A program made the translations under genes and the position numbers. This document shows, piece by piece, positions 1-7,816 of a stretch of DNA of 64,000 nt (position 1 is the first letter of the stretch; each line of letters starts with the position of its first letter). Origin of the DNA: Gynuella sunshinyii YC6258 (lineage in GTDB: Bacteria; Pseudomonadota; Gammaproteobacteria; Pseudomonadales; Natronospirillaceae); contig NZ_CP007142.1 in the NCBI RefSeq assembly GCF_000940805.1, positions 1,154,593 through 1,218,592 of the forward strand. The letters run 5' to 3'. Below the pieces are notes generated by a model. That model was not told the DNA's origin. It searched no databases and was given only the letters and a program-made list of their open reading frames with translations.

Positions 1-332
1 TGGCTAACAAGGATGAGAGTGATGTTCGCGATATTCTGGGTAATACCGAATTTTTACCCTGGACTTCCAAAACCCATCGCAATATCGATATGTTGCTCAA
101 TGAGCTGGAAATTGTCCGTGAACAGGGGTTTGGGGAAGATATCGAAGAGCAGGAGGAAGGACTTCGCTGCATTGCCGCGCCGATATTTGATCGCTTTGGT
201 AACGCCGTTGCCGGTATGAGTATTTCTTATCCAACCCTGCGCCATGATGATGACAAACGCGAACGTTATATTGCGATGTTGAAGGAAAACAGTGCCATCG
301 TCTCCAAAGAACTGGGCTGGAATCCAGGCTGA
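1..332 (+). CDS. IclR-family regulator, KdgR-like, C-terminal part only
   Basis: The reading frame is open from the window edge (first full codon at base 3) to the TGA at 330-332, so only the last 109 codons are visible. The segment EEQEEGLRCIAAPIFDRFGN followed by AVAGMSIS is the end of the IclR effector-binding domain and closely resembles KdgR, the repressor of pectin and 2-keto-3-deoxygluconate catabolism. The N-terminal winged helix-turn-helix lies outside the window. The 3' end faces the lacI gene, 21 bases away, convergently. Its role in pectin or uronate control is inferred from the family. The neighbouring sugar genes agree with a carbohydrate regulator. Confidence 0.8.
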   Translation, partial: ANKDESDVRDILGNTEFLPWTSKTHRNIDMLLNELEIVREQGFGEDIEEQEEGLRCIAAPIFDRFGNAVAGMSISYPTLRHDDDKRERYIAMLKENSAIVSKELGWNPG

Positions 333-353
333 CACCCACTTACCTGGCCTTGT

Positions 354-1439
354 TCACATTCTGAAAAACAGGGGTGTGCTGCCGGGCTGGGTTTGCATGC
401 CGATGTTTTCCCGAATGGTGATGATCGGTGTGGCAGGCACCAGTGAGGGGGCCTGATGTACGACACCGTGATGATGCAACAATGTACAGACTGCGGTCAT
501 GGTTTCTGTTTGCAGATCCTGATCGATAATCACATGTGCCTGCTTATTGGCCAGCAAGGTGTATGAGTCAGCATTCAATTCATGGCCGATGAACACAATA
601 TCGCCGGTCCATCCGGCTTCTTCGATGGCTTTGGCCACGCCCACATTACCGCCTGCCAGATTATAAACGCCAAGAGGTTTGATGCCGTTGCGAAACAGTT
701 CGCTCAGGTTTTGATAGCTCTCTTCATCGCGATCACAGTTATTCAGTGATTCACGGATCGTCAGATTAGGAAACTCCTCTCTCAGAATTCTTCGAAATCC
801 CAGTTCGCGCTCGTATTGAGAGCGAAATGGGGCACTGACCACCAGCACGATTTCACCTTCGCGGTCACCGATGTAGTGGCCCATAAAGTGCCCGGCGGTG
901 CGGCCGGCACTGACGTGATTAACCCCGACATAACCGAGATGGGCAATATCGCTGAGATCATTGGTCAGGCAGACAATGGGTATCCCTTCGCTGATGATCT
1001 GATTGACGCAGGCGGCAATGGCCGGATCTTCGCGGCAGACCAGAATCAACCCGTCATTTTCCGCCGCCGCCTGCCTGAGTAATTGCAGGAAAGCCGGCAA
1101 GTTGAAAATAGGCGGCATGGTGTAACTGTGCAGGCGAACGTTTAGTCCGGTCAGACTGTTTTCCGCCTGAGCGATGGCGGTTTGAATAGACTGGATAAAC
1201 GCAATACCGGACTCCATGACAAACCCGTAGTGCAGGGTTTTTTCCGCCCGGCTGAACGGAACTGCCGCAGTGTGGCCGATATTCCCGGACAATGCTGCCA
1301 TGGCCGTGAGTACCCGTTCGCGGGTGTGTTGATTGACATTGCTGCGCTGGTTCAGGACCCGGTCAACGGTGGCCAGACTGACGCCGGCGCGGTCGGCAAC
1401 GGCTTTCAGGGTCGGTCTTTTGGGATATTCCCGTGCCAT
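354..1439 (-). CDS. LacI-family transcriptional regulator
   Basis: 361-residue protein with a LacI-type N-terminal DNA-binding domain (residues about 8-55): LKAVADRAGVSLATVDRVLN is the helix-turn-helix, followed by the hinge. The rest is a periplasmic-binding-protein-like sugar-sensing domain. The start is the ATG at 1439; the protein begins MAREYPKRPTLKAV, as expected for the family. It is divergent from the inositol-dehydrogenase-like gene at 2052 and probably represses that gene or nearby sugar genes. An inverted repeat directly upstream of its start (1458-1491) could be its own operator. The effector is unknown. The ValAspArg in place of the common ValSerArg in the recognition helix may mean altered operator preference. 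Confidence 0.9.
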   Translation of the reverse strand: MAREYPKRPTLKAVADRAGVSLATVDRVLNQRSNVNQHTRERVLTAMAALSGNIGHTAAVPFSRAEKTLHYGFVMESGIAFIQSIQTAIAQAENSLTGLNVRLHSYTMPPIFNLPAFLQLLRQAAAENDGLILVCREDPAIAACVNQIISEGIPIVCLTNDLSDIAHLGYVGVNHVSAGRTAGHFMGHYIGDREGEIVLVVSAPFRSQYERELGFRRILREEFPNLTIRESLNNCDRDEESYQNLSELFRNGIKPLGVYNLAGGNVGVAKAIEEAGWTGDIVFIGHELNADSYTLLANKQAHVIIDQDLQTETMTAVCTLLHHHGVVHQAPSLVPATPIITIRENIGMQTQPGSTPLFFRM

Positions 1440-1457
1440 GTGGATGATCCTGTATCA

Positions 1458-1491
1458 TTTTGAGGTGTTTATGCTAAAAAAAACCTCAAAA
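1458..1491. promoter_or_regulatory. Inverted repeat upstream of lacI
   Basis: TTTTGAGGT (1458-1466) and ACCTCAAAA (1483-1491) are perfect 9-base inverted arms separated by 16 bases. The dyad lies 18 bases upstream of the lacI ATG on the minus strand, where an autoregulatory operator would sit. It could also be a hairpin in the leader. The binding protein is inferred, not shown. Confidence 0.45.
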
Positions 1492-1574
1492 GAAATGCAA
1501 ATGTTTTCTGCCAATCGAGCGAAAAAATATGATGGCTTCCAGTATGTCAGTCAGCGCTTATTTGAGTATCAGGT

Positions 1575-1786
1575 GGGTGTCCCCTCAATAATCCCCTTTA
1601 AAAATCTTGTTAAGTTTAACCCAATAACCTGGGTGTCCCCTCGATACCGTCCCTCGATAATCCTCTCAAAACACCCGGAGACTGCCACGGTCAGCGGGTT
1701 CCATGGTGTGTAAAGATGGGTGTCCATGCAAATGGTTTAGTAGGGGGAACCTTATCTAATCTCCCAATGGTCTATTGTGGGTGTCC
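1575..1786. repeat. Four dispersed GGGTGTCC units in the lacI-iolG intergenic region
   Basis: The octamer GGGTGTCC occurs at 1575, 1631, 1718 and 1779, all in the same orientation. The first two share a longer unit, GGGTGTCCCCTC followed by (A/G)AT and a later AATCC. The whole intergenic stretch 1440-2051 carries no convincing gene; an ORF running through it reads off the back of the lacI coding sequence. Short dispersed repeats like these resemble decayed REP-type or mobile-element ends, but no transposase is present here. Confidence 0.5.
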
Positions 1787-1814
1787 ATTGTCGAGGGTAT
1801 TTTTTATCTCAGAA

Positions 1815-1844
1815 TGATGTGTTTTTATCATTAAAAATACATCA
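1815..1844. promoter_or_regulatory. Near-perfect 13-base inverted repeat, possible operator
   Basis: TGATGTGTTTTTA (1815-1827) and TAAAAATACATCA (1832-1844) form an inverted repeat with one mismatch around the 4-base centre TCAT. It lies about 210 bases upstream of the oxidoreductase at 2052 and between divergent genes. That placement would suit an operator or a leader hairpin. There is no T-run after it, so a terminator is less likely. Confidence 0.35.
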
Positions 1845-2051
1845 ATAAATGCAGTCAAAATGATATTGATTGCATCATTTATGAGTGAAGAGTATCTTTT
1901 CCACGTCCCCAGGTATGACATAACAATCAGCTAATCCATGCCGGGTGATTCCGATTTTAGGCAGAAGGCCAGGGAGTTCCGGGTCTTCATCTGTTAATCC
2001 GTTCCTGGCTGGTTTTTTAACCCGCACAGGCCAATTGCTTGGAGTATAACT

Positions 2052-3047
2052 ATGTTATCGGTAGCTCTTATCGGCGCTGGCCGAATCGGTCAGATACACG
2101 CTCGTAATATTGCTTTTCATCCTGACAGCCAGTTAACGTTTGTCGCAGATATTAATGCTGATGCGGCCAAGGCGCTGGCAGAGAAATACAATGCACAGGT
2201 GGCAGAGGTGGATGCCGTACTGGCGAATCCGCAAGTGGATGTTGTTGTCATTGCCTCGGCGACCAATACTCATGCCGACCTGACCGAGATCGCCTGTCGT
2301 AATGGCAAGGCGGTGTTCTGCGAAAAACCGATCGATCTGAGTATTGAACGGGTACGTCAGTGCGTCAGTGTGGTGAATGAGCACAAAGGCACCATGATGG
2401 TTGGTTTCAATCGTCGTTTCGATCCTAACTTTGCGCATCTGAAACGTTGTCTGGAAGCCGGTGAAATTGGTGAACTTGAGTTGTTAACCATTCATTCCCG
2501 TGATCCGGGTGCGCCGCCGGCGGAGTATCTGAAAGTCTCCGGAGGCATGTTCCGCGATATGACCATCCATGATTTCGATATGGCGCTGTTCCTGCTCGGT
2601 GAAGAACCTGTGAGTGTCTTTGCTCATGCTGCCAGCCTGGTGGACCCTGCGATTAAAGCCGTCGGTGATATTGATACCGCCGTGGTTACGCTTCAGTGTG
2701 CCAGCGGCAAGATGGCGGTGATTACCAATAGCCGCCGGGCGGCTTACGGCTATGATCAGCGGGTGGAAGCTCATGGCAGCAAAGGGATGTTGAACGTAAA
2801 TAACATTCTCGAAAGCAGTCTGGTGAAATCCACCGCCGAAGGTGTGGTGTCACAGAAGCCGCAACATTTCTTCCTGGAGCGTTATGCCGAATCTTACGTG
2901 GCGGAATGGGCGCATTTCATGGATGCGCTGAGCAAACAGGAAGCACCAAAACCAACCGCTGAAGATGGCCAGCGCGCCCTGGTACTGGCGGAAGCTGCAC
3001 TCAAATCTTTGCAAACCGGACAACCGGTTGCACCGGCCTGGGCATAA
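2052..3047 (+). CDS. iolG: Gfo/Idh/MocA oxidoreductase, inositol 2-dehydrogenase-like
   Basis: 331 residues. The N-terminal Rossmann fold carries VALIGAGRIGQIHARNI (the GxGxxG dinucleotide motif). The family signature FCEKPIDL lies at about residue 95, and the C-terminal half is the usual substrate domain, with GGMFRDMTIHDFDMALFLLG containing the conserved Asp/His pair of IolG enzymes. It probably oxidises myo-inositol or a related cyclitol or sugar with NAD+. An SD-like GGAG precedes the ATG. No other iol genes adjoin it, so the exact substrate is not settled. A paralog of the same length lies at 61636-62631. The divergent LacI regulator is the likely controller. Confidence 0.85.
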   Translation: MLSVALIGAGRIGQIHARNIAFHPDSQLTFVADINADAAKALAEKYNAQVAEVDAVLANPQVDVVVIASATNTHADLTEIACRNGKAVFCEKPIDLSIERVRQCVSVVNEHKGTMMVGFNRRFDPNFAHLKRCLEAGEIGELELLTIHSRDPGAPPAEYLKVSGGMFRDMTIHDFDMALFLLGEEPVSVFAHAASLVDPAIKAVGDIDTAVVTLQCASGKMAVITNSRRAAYGYDQRVEAHGSKGMLNVNNILESSLVKSTAEGVVSQKPQHFFLERYAESYVAEWAHFMDALSKQEAPKPTAEDGQRALVLAEAALKSLQTGQPVAPAWA

Positions 3048-3109
3048 CCCGGTCTCTTCGGGTATGTGAATATTCGCTTACCCGATTCCCTGCTGTTCTG
3101 ATGCTACTC

Positions 3110-3143
3110 TAATGTCAGTGTCGCTGTAATGTCAGTGTCGCTG
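3110..3143. repeat. 17-base tandem duplication across the yicI stop codon
   Basis: TAATGTCAGTGTCGCTG occurs twice head to tail (3110-3126 and 3127-3143). The 17-base length shifts the reading frame, so the alpha-xylosidase now ends ...TLTLQRH. A single copy would have ended ...TLTLE. It looks like a recent slippage duplication. Confidence 0.8.
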
Positions 3144-5391
3144 TGTCTGCGGCAATTTGAATTTCCCGCGTTATGGTCTCAGGGCCATGAATAATCAGTG
3201 AGTATTTACTGACCAGGCTGGATTGCAGTTTCAGACTGTCTCCCTGTCGTTCAATACGAACCCGTCCGCTTTCCCTGCCTTGCCGGTCCGGCACGACAAC
3301 CGTCGCGGTAGCACCCTCTGCGAGGGAGTATAGATGCAGCTGTGGTTGGTGGTCGTAGTCGTACACGACTGAACCAGACTGATGACCAAAGGCGATAAGA
3401 CTGCCGGGACGGGCAAACAGCGCCAGGCTCATGTAATCGTAGTGACGCCGGTACCAGCCAGGGCCGGTCAGTACTTCACCATCGAGCAGATGGGTCCATT
3501 GTCCTGCTGGCAGATAGAATTGTACGTCACCATCGGCACTGAAGACCGGTGCCACCAACAGGTCATCGCCTAGCATATATTGGCGATCCAGCGTCAGGCA
3601 GGTTGGGTCGTCGGGAAATTCAATGAACATGGCGCGCATGACCGGGGTGCCGGTGTCGCGGTTGGTGACCGAGCACTGATAGATATAAGGCATCAGTCGA
3701 TGTTTCAACTGGGTAAAATACCGGGTTACCTGCACAGCTTCCTCGTCGAACAGCCAGGGTACCCGGTAGGACGCGCTGCCATGCAGGCGGCTATGACTGG
3801 ACAGCAGACCAAAAGCCAGCCAGCGTTTGAACAGATCCGGGCTGGCGGTGTGTTCGAATCCACCGATGTCGTGACTCCAGTAACCAAATCCGGAAGCGGT
3901 CAGCGACAGGCCGCCGCGCAGGCTTTCGGCCATGGATGCGTAAGTGGCGTAACAATCTCCACCCCAGTGAATGGGAAAGCACTGGCCACCGGCGGTGGCT
4001 GAACGAGCGAACACCGCAGCATCATGCTCCCCCCGGTGGCGCTGTAACAGGCGAAACACGGTTTCGTTGTAAAGCTGGGCGTAATAGTTGTGCATACGCA
4101 AGGGATCGGCGCCGTTGTGATAGACCACGTCGGTCGGAATTCGCTCTCCAAAATCGGTCTTAAAACAATCGACGCCCATGTCGAGCAGGGTTTCAAGCTT
4201 ACGGGAGTACCAGTCAGCTGCAGCGGGATTGGTGAAATCAATGATGCCCATGCCGGCCTGCCAGAGATCCCATTGCCAGACTCCGCCATTGGCCCGTTTG
4301 AGCAGATAACCGTGCTCGACCGCTTCACGATACAACGATGATTTCTGGGCGATATACGGATTGATCCAGACGCACAGTTTCAGGCCTTTGTCATGTAATC
4401 GGGCAAGCATGCCCTGTGGGTCCGGAAAGCAGTCGGTATCCCATTGAAAGTCACACCATTGCATGCCTTTCATCCAGAAACAGTCGAAGTGGAAGACTGA
4501 CAGGGGAATGTCCCGCTCCAACATGCCATCGACAAAATGCTGGACGGTTTCCTCGTTGTAGTCGGTGGTGAAAGAGGTGGTCAGCCAGAGCCCGAAGGTC
4601 CATGCCGGTGGTAGCGGCGGCCGGCCGGTCAGGTTGGTGTAGCGCTCCAGCACCGCTTTTGGATGCGGGCCGTTGATGAGATAAAAATCGAGGCTTTCAC
4701 CGGCCACGCTGAACTGGCTTTTGGCGACCACTTCAGAACCAAGCTCAAAACTCACTTCCTCGGGATGATTGACGAACACGCCGTAACCGTTGCTGCTCAG
4801 GTAAAAAGGGACATTTTTGTACGACTGTTCGGTACTGGTGCCGCCATCGCGATTCCAGCAGTCGACCACCTGACCGTTTTTAACGAATGGCGTAAAGCGT
4901 TCACCGAGCCCATAAAGGTGTTCGCCAACGCCAATATCGAGCTGGGCTCGCATATAGGCTTGTTGCTGATGGGCAATCCAGGCCAGGGCTTTGTCGTCGC
5001 CACCGGTGATGCGTCGGCCGTTATCGTAAAAAGCCATCGAAAATGGAAATGTCATTTGCATGACCAGCTGCAGCTGGCCTGAGCGGATGGACAGCGTGTC
5101 ACTATTTTGTTCTACGGTCAGCGGGTGTTGCTGGTCGTTAATGGCAAATGCCGGGTGACGTTCCAGACCGTCGTCAAAATGGCGGCAATGCAGCCGCAAC
5201 ACATCGCTGGCCGGTGAGCTGATTTCAAGAGTCAGCATTGGTCCATCCAGGGTGTCACCCCGGTGGCGGATGGGTTTGCAGGGCAGATAAACGGTGACCT
5301 GCTGTTCGGAAATGGTTATGTCGTAAACGGTTTTGGCACTGTGGATAGTGTAACCCTCGCGGGTCAGCCAGTGACCATCGGTAAATTTCAT
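3115..5391 (-). CDS. yicI: Alpha-xylosidase, GH31 (YicI-like)
   Basis: 758 residues, close to the 772 of E. coli YicI, with the same N-terminus (MKFTDGHWL). The GH31 (alpha/beta)8 barrel carries the nucleophile Asp413 in KTDFGERIP and the acid/base Asp479 in HWGGDCYATYASM. These correspond to Asp416 and Asp482 of YicI. The enzyme releases alpha-1,6-xylose from isoprimeverose and xyloglucan oligosaccharides in the cytoplasm. No signal peptide is seen. No transporter gene of the YicJ type is adjacent. The C-terminus is altered by a 17-base duplication. Together with the cellulase at 24.5 kb it suggests use of hemicellulose breakdown products. Confidence 0.95.
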   Translation of the reverse strand: MKFTDGHWLTREGYTIHSAKTVYDITISEQQVTVYLPCKPIRHRGDTLDGPMLTLEISSPASDVLRLHCRHFDDGLERHPAFAINDQQHPLTVEQNSDTLSIRSGQLQLVMQMTFPFSMAFYDNGRRITGGDDKALAWIAHQQQAYMRAQLDIGVGEHLYGLGERFTPFVKNGQVVDCWNRDGGTSTEQSYKNVPFYLSSNGYGVFVNHPEEVSFELGSEVVAKSQFSVAGESLDFYLINGPHPKAVLERYTNLTGRPPLPPAWTFGLWLTTSFTTDYNEETVQHFVDGMLERDIPLSVFHFDCFWMKGMQWCDFQWDTDCFPDPQGMLARLHDKGLKLCVWINPYIAQKSSLYREAVEHGYLLKRANGGVWQWDLWQAGMGIIDFTNPAAADWYSRKLETLLDMGVDCFKTDFGERIPTDVVYHNGADPLRMHNYYAQLYNETVFRLLQRHRGEHDAAVFARSATAGGQCFPIHWGGDCYATYASMAESLRGGLSLTASGFGYWSHDIGGFEHTASPDLFKRWLAFGLLSSHSRLHGSASYRVPWLFDEEAVQVTRYFTQLKHRLMPYIYQCSVTNRDTGTPVMRAMFIEFPDDPTCLTLDRQYMLGDDLLVAPVFSADGDVQFYLPAGQWTHLLDGEVLTGPGWYRRHYDYMSLALFARPGSLIAFGHQSGSVVYDYDHQPQLHLYSLAEGATATVVVPDRQGRESGRVRIERQGDSLKLQSSLVSKYSLIIHGPETITREIQIAADTATLTLQRH

Positions 5392-5711
5392 TGTTCTGTT
5401 CTCATATGCATGTGTTTTATGCGGGTGGTTCCCGGTACGGAGGTGTAGGGATCATGGCTGATCAGACTCTTGACCTGCGCCAACATAAGAATGATAACGA
5501 CCGGTGTCATGGATGTTGCCGCAAAGCGCATCAAGCCATGCCATTCAACATAGAGCTTCCCGGTTACTTCAATGCTGCCGGAGATTAGTGGTGGCAGATT
5601 CTGACTGCGGCTGAAGGTCAGGTTGAAGAGCGGATTTTCCCAATCGAATGCAAACGACGAGGCATTGCAGATAAGTACCGCCGGTTGGGGAGTGAACAAC
5701 ATCATGGGCAT
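5388..5711 (-). CDS. Uncertain small ORF upstream of yicI
   Basis: A 107-codon frame whose TGA overlaps the yicI ATG as ATGA, which would allow translational coupling. The product has a moderately hydrophobic stretch, TSMTPVVIILMLAQV, and no family I recognise. No good Shine-Dalgarno sequence precedes its ATG. It may be a chance frame in a non-coding leader or the remnant of a lost gene. The stop-start overlap is the only point in its favour. Confidence 0.2.
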   Translation of the reverse strand: MPMMLFTPQPAVLICNASSFAFDWENPLFNLTFSRSQNLPPLISGSIEVTGKLYVEWHGLMRFAATSMTPVVIILMLAQVKSLISHDPYTSVPGTTRIKHMHMRTEQ

Positions 5712-6086
5712 CTCTGATTGTGATAATGATGGTTTGGATGTCGTGCCTGGTTTTTATTTGTTGGGGCGCAAAAACATTGAATCACAGATGAATTCTGACG
5801 GCAAAATAAATTTCTGTCTTAAATTAAATGCAGGCCGGTGGCCAGGATCTTTTTGCCTGTGCCCGTTGTATTGTCAGAAGCATAACCTTTCACCCGGCTA
5901 TTGCGGTTTCCGAATTCTATCGTCTCCATGGTTGCATTTGTGACCTTGGGCCTCGCACTACACCGTTATTTTTATCTCTTCCAGCTGACCCTTTAAAAAA
6001 TAAAAAAAATATTCTTTTTTTTTGCATCCAAATACCGGTGTCGCTTCGTTAAGTAAGAAACAAATCAAAACATGAAAGGAAATATC
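5712..6086. other. Intergenic region without a convincing gene
   Basis: Between the yicI leader and the lipoprotein gene. The last 100 bases are strongly A/T-rich, with A and T runs around 5995-6020 that would suit a promoter for the lipoprotein. I see no repeat, RNA gene or supported ORF here. Confidence 0.5.
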
Positions 6087-6512
6087 ATGAAATCCACGGT
6101 TCTTAAAACGATGCTCATTATATCTGCAATTCTCTTGAATGCCTGTGCCAGTCATGGTTATGCAGATTCTTATGGCAGCAACAGCACATCTGAATCGGTT
6201 GTCATACAGGCAAATAGTTCAATCGGTAAGGTATTCACTACGGCCAAAGGGCTGACACTGTACACCTTTGCAAAAGATGGTGTGGCAACGTCCAGCTGTT
6301 ACGACGGTTGTGCAGCAAACTGGCCGCCATTTTTTGCCAAAAAGAATGCCAAGACCTGGGGTCAATTTACGGTTATTGAGCGCAAAGATGGCACCTATCA
6401 ATGGGCTTATAACAACCAACCCCTGTACACCTGGGTAGGTGATCGTCAGCAGGGAGATATTAACGGTCATGGTATGGGTGGTGTCTGGCTTGCACTGAAA
6501 GTCGACAAGTAA
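6087..6512 (+). CDS. Secreted lipoprotein of the COG4315 repeat family
   Basis: 141 residues from the ATG at 6087, chosen over the ATG at 6072 because AAAGGA sits 6 bases before it. The N-terminus is a lipoprotein signal with the lipobox LLNAC. The mature part holds the paired repeat of this family: GLTLYTFAKDG plus a CYDGCAANWPP cysteine motif, then NQPLYTWVGDRQQGDINGHG with GGVWLALK. Proteins of this family are predicted to be exported small domains of unknown biochemical function. It ends 69 bases before the injection-system genes. A hairpin lies between, so it is probably not part of that operon. Confidence 0.85.
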   Translation: MKSTVLKTMLIISAILLNACASHGYADSYGSNSTSESVVIQANSSIGKVFTTAKGLTLYTFAKDGVATSSCYDGCAANWPPFFAKKNAKTWGQFTVIERKDGTYQWAYNNQPLYTWVGDRQQGDINGHGMGGVWLALKVDK

Positions 6513-6530
6513 CTGAATGAATTACCTTGG

Positions 6531-6553
6531 TGGAACCGCCTTTGGCGGTGCCA
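6531..6553 (+). terminator. Hairpin between the lipoprotein and injection-system genes
   Basis: TGGAACCGCC, loop TTT, GGCGGTGCCA: a 10-base stem with one mismatch. The following sequence has only a short pyrimidine run (CTTATCC), so termination may be partial. Confidence 0.5.
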
Positions 6554-6581
6554 CTTATCCATGTTAACGGGAGTTCCTGGT

Positions 6582-6920
6582 ATGAAAGGTATGAATGCTG
6601 AAACAGGGAAAATGATCGAAGGTATTGATCACCTCAGACAATCCGTGCAGGACATATTAGCGACTCCGGTTGGCAGTCGAGTCATGAGGCGTAACTACGG
6701 ATCCCGCATCATGCAGTTGATTGACAACCCTGTAAATGCAGAGCTGATTCCCCAGCTTCAGGCCGCTGTGGTGGAAGCCCTCGAAAATTACGAGCCGAGA
6801 CTTAAACTCAACCGGGTATTAGTGACTGGTTTGAATGACGGCGAACTGAATATCACCATCGAAGGTTTTTATGTGCCGGACAGCCGGACCGTTCGATTGG
6901 AAAACATCACTGTTAAGTAA
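6582..6920 (+). CDS. Baseplate wedge protein, P2 gpW / T4 gp25 family
   Basis: 112 residues. The start is the ATG at 6582 because GGGAG lies 8 bases upstream; the ATG at 6561 has no such site. HLRQSVQDILATPVGSRVMRRNYGS is the signature of the gpW/gp25 family, nearly identical to the corresponding P2 gpW segment. The rest has the usual two-layer fold ending in beta strands. In contractile tails this small protein joins baseplate wedges to the first sheath ring. It opens the cluster and is followed 19 bases later by the spike gene; P2 and R-pyocins have these two in the reverse order. Confidence 0.93.
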   Translation: MKGMNAETGKMIEGIDHLRQSVQDILATPVGSRVMRRNYGSRIMQLIDNPVNAELIPQLQAAVVEALENYEPRLKLNRVLVTGLNDGELNITIEGFYVPDSRTVRLENITVK

Positions 6921-6939
6921 CTTTTTATAAGGTTTATGT

Positions 6940-7614
6940 ATGCCCGTTAATGACTCGTCAGATCAATCGGATGGCAATGTGGCAATGCGTTCCAGGATCG
7001 ATCAGCACACCAATATGCTCGGTGGCATGGTGATGTTCGGGCGCGTTGTCAGAGCTGGACCCGAGGATGCTGAGGCGCCCGGAGATATTCCCCGAATACT
7101 GGTGCAGGTCGGCGGAGATACGCCGGGCAGCCATACCCGTAACTGGATGCCCTGGTTGAATGCACGTGCCGGATACGATGGCGAATGGTGGGTACCGGAC
7201 ATTGATGAGCAGGTATTGGTCGTCGCGCCGACGGGTAATCTGGTGCTGGGAGTTGTTATTGGTTCCATTTATCGCGGCGCGCTGACGTTTGCATCAGGTG
7301 CTGAAGGTATCGAGCACAAAGTGCCGTATCCAACACCATTAAGTGAATTGGGCACGCAAGATAACGACCTGCATACCCGGGTTTATAAAGATGGTACGAG
7401 TATCAGTTATGACCGGCAAAAGCATCGGCTTGAAGTGGTTGTGAAAAGTGATGCTGAAGCCGAACCTTCAGTCAGCATTTCCTGTGTGGCGGATGAGTTT
7501 GTCCGGCTGGCAGTCGGGAATAGCAAGATAACCATCGAAAAAAAAGATGGTCAAGAAAGCATTGTCATCGAAGGCAAAGTCACAATTGTCGGAACTCTGG
7601 ACGTCACCGACTGA
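6940..7614 (+). CDS. Central spike protein, P2 gpV-like, lacking the His tip
   Basis: 224 residues. The N-terminal OB-fold (about 28-115) carries HTRNWMPWLNARAGYDGEWW and EQVLVVAP...GVVIGSIYRG, matching P2 gpV. Residues about 130-224 are short hydrophobic/polar alternations typical of the trimeric beta-helix needle. P2 gpV continues past GTLEV to a metal-binding HTHKH apex. This protein stops at VTIVGTLDVTD and has no HxH motif, so the needle should end blunt. The next gene, a four-Cys peptide, may supply a tip. The start ATG at 6940 has TAAGG upstream. Confidence 0.92.
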   Translation: MPVNDSSDQSDGNVAMRSRIDQHTNMLGGMVMFGRVVRAGPEDAEAPGDIPRILVQVGGDTPGSHTRNWMPWLNARAGYDGEWWVPDIDEQVLVVAPTGNLVLGVVIGSIYRGALTFASGAEGIEHKVPYPTPLSELGTQDNDLHTRVYKDGTSISYDRQKHRLEVVVKSDAEAEPSVSISCVADEFVRLAVGNSKITIEKKDGQESIVIEGKVTIVGTLDVTD

Positions 7615-7689
7615 TGAGTCGTCTGGGTGACCTGAATCAGTCATGCATACACAGGTCGGCGCCCTGGGGCGCTGTAGGAAGGACTATTT

Positions 7690-7806
7690 ATGATCGTTAA
7701 AAAGAATACTACAGGATGTACTTGTATGAATCAGATCATTGTGTTGGCGACATGTTCAACAGGGTCATCACAATCACACTGTATTTCAACGTTTCAGGAT
7801 TTGTAA
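7690..7806 (+). CDS. 38-residue four-cysteine protein between spike and baseplate J
   Basis: A 39-codon frame (ATG at 7690, TAA at 7804-7806) with a very strong Shine-Dalgarno, AGGAAGG, 7 bases before the ATG. Its end overlaps the Shine-Dalgarno of the next gene. The peptide starts MIVKKNTTGCTCMNQ and has Cys10, Cys12, Cys22 and Cys31 plus His30, enough to bind a zinc or iron ion. It is not a domain I recognise. Its place directly after a spike lacking the usual metal-bound apex suggests a spike-tip or PAAR-substitute role. That role is inference. The ribosome site and tight packing are what support it as a real gene. Confidence 0.65.
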   Translation: MIVKKNTTGCTCMNQIIVLATCSTGSSQSHCISTFQDL

Positions 7807-7816
7807 GGGCATACCC

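Noticed and set aside
1333-1713. 126-codon frame running out of the lacI start into the intergenic region
   Set aside because: Starts inside lacI on the opposite strand and ends in the repeat-rich stretch; no homology or ribosome site.
5623-5943. 106-codon plus-strand frame upstream of the lipoprotein
   Set aside because: No ribosome site or family, overlaps the opposite uncertain frame and A/T-rich promoter DNA.
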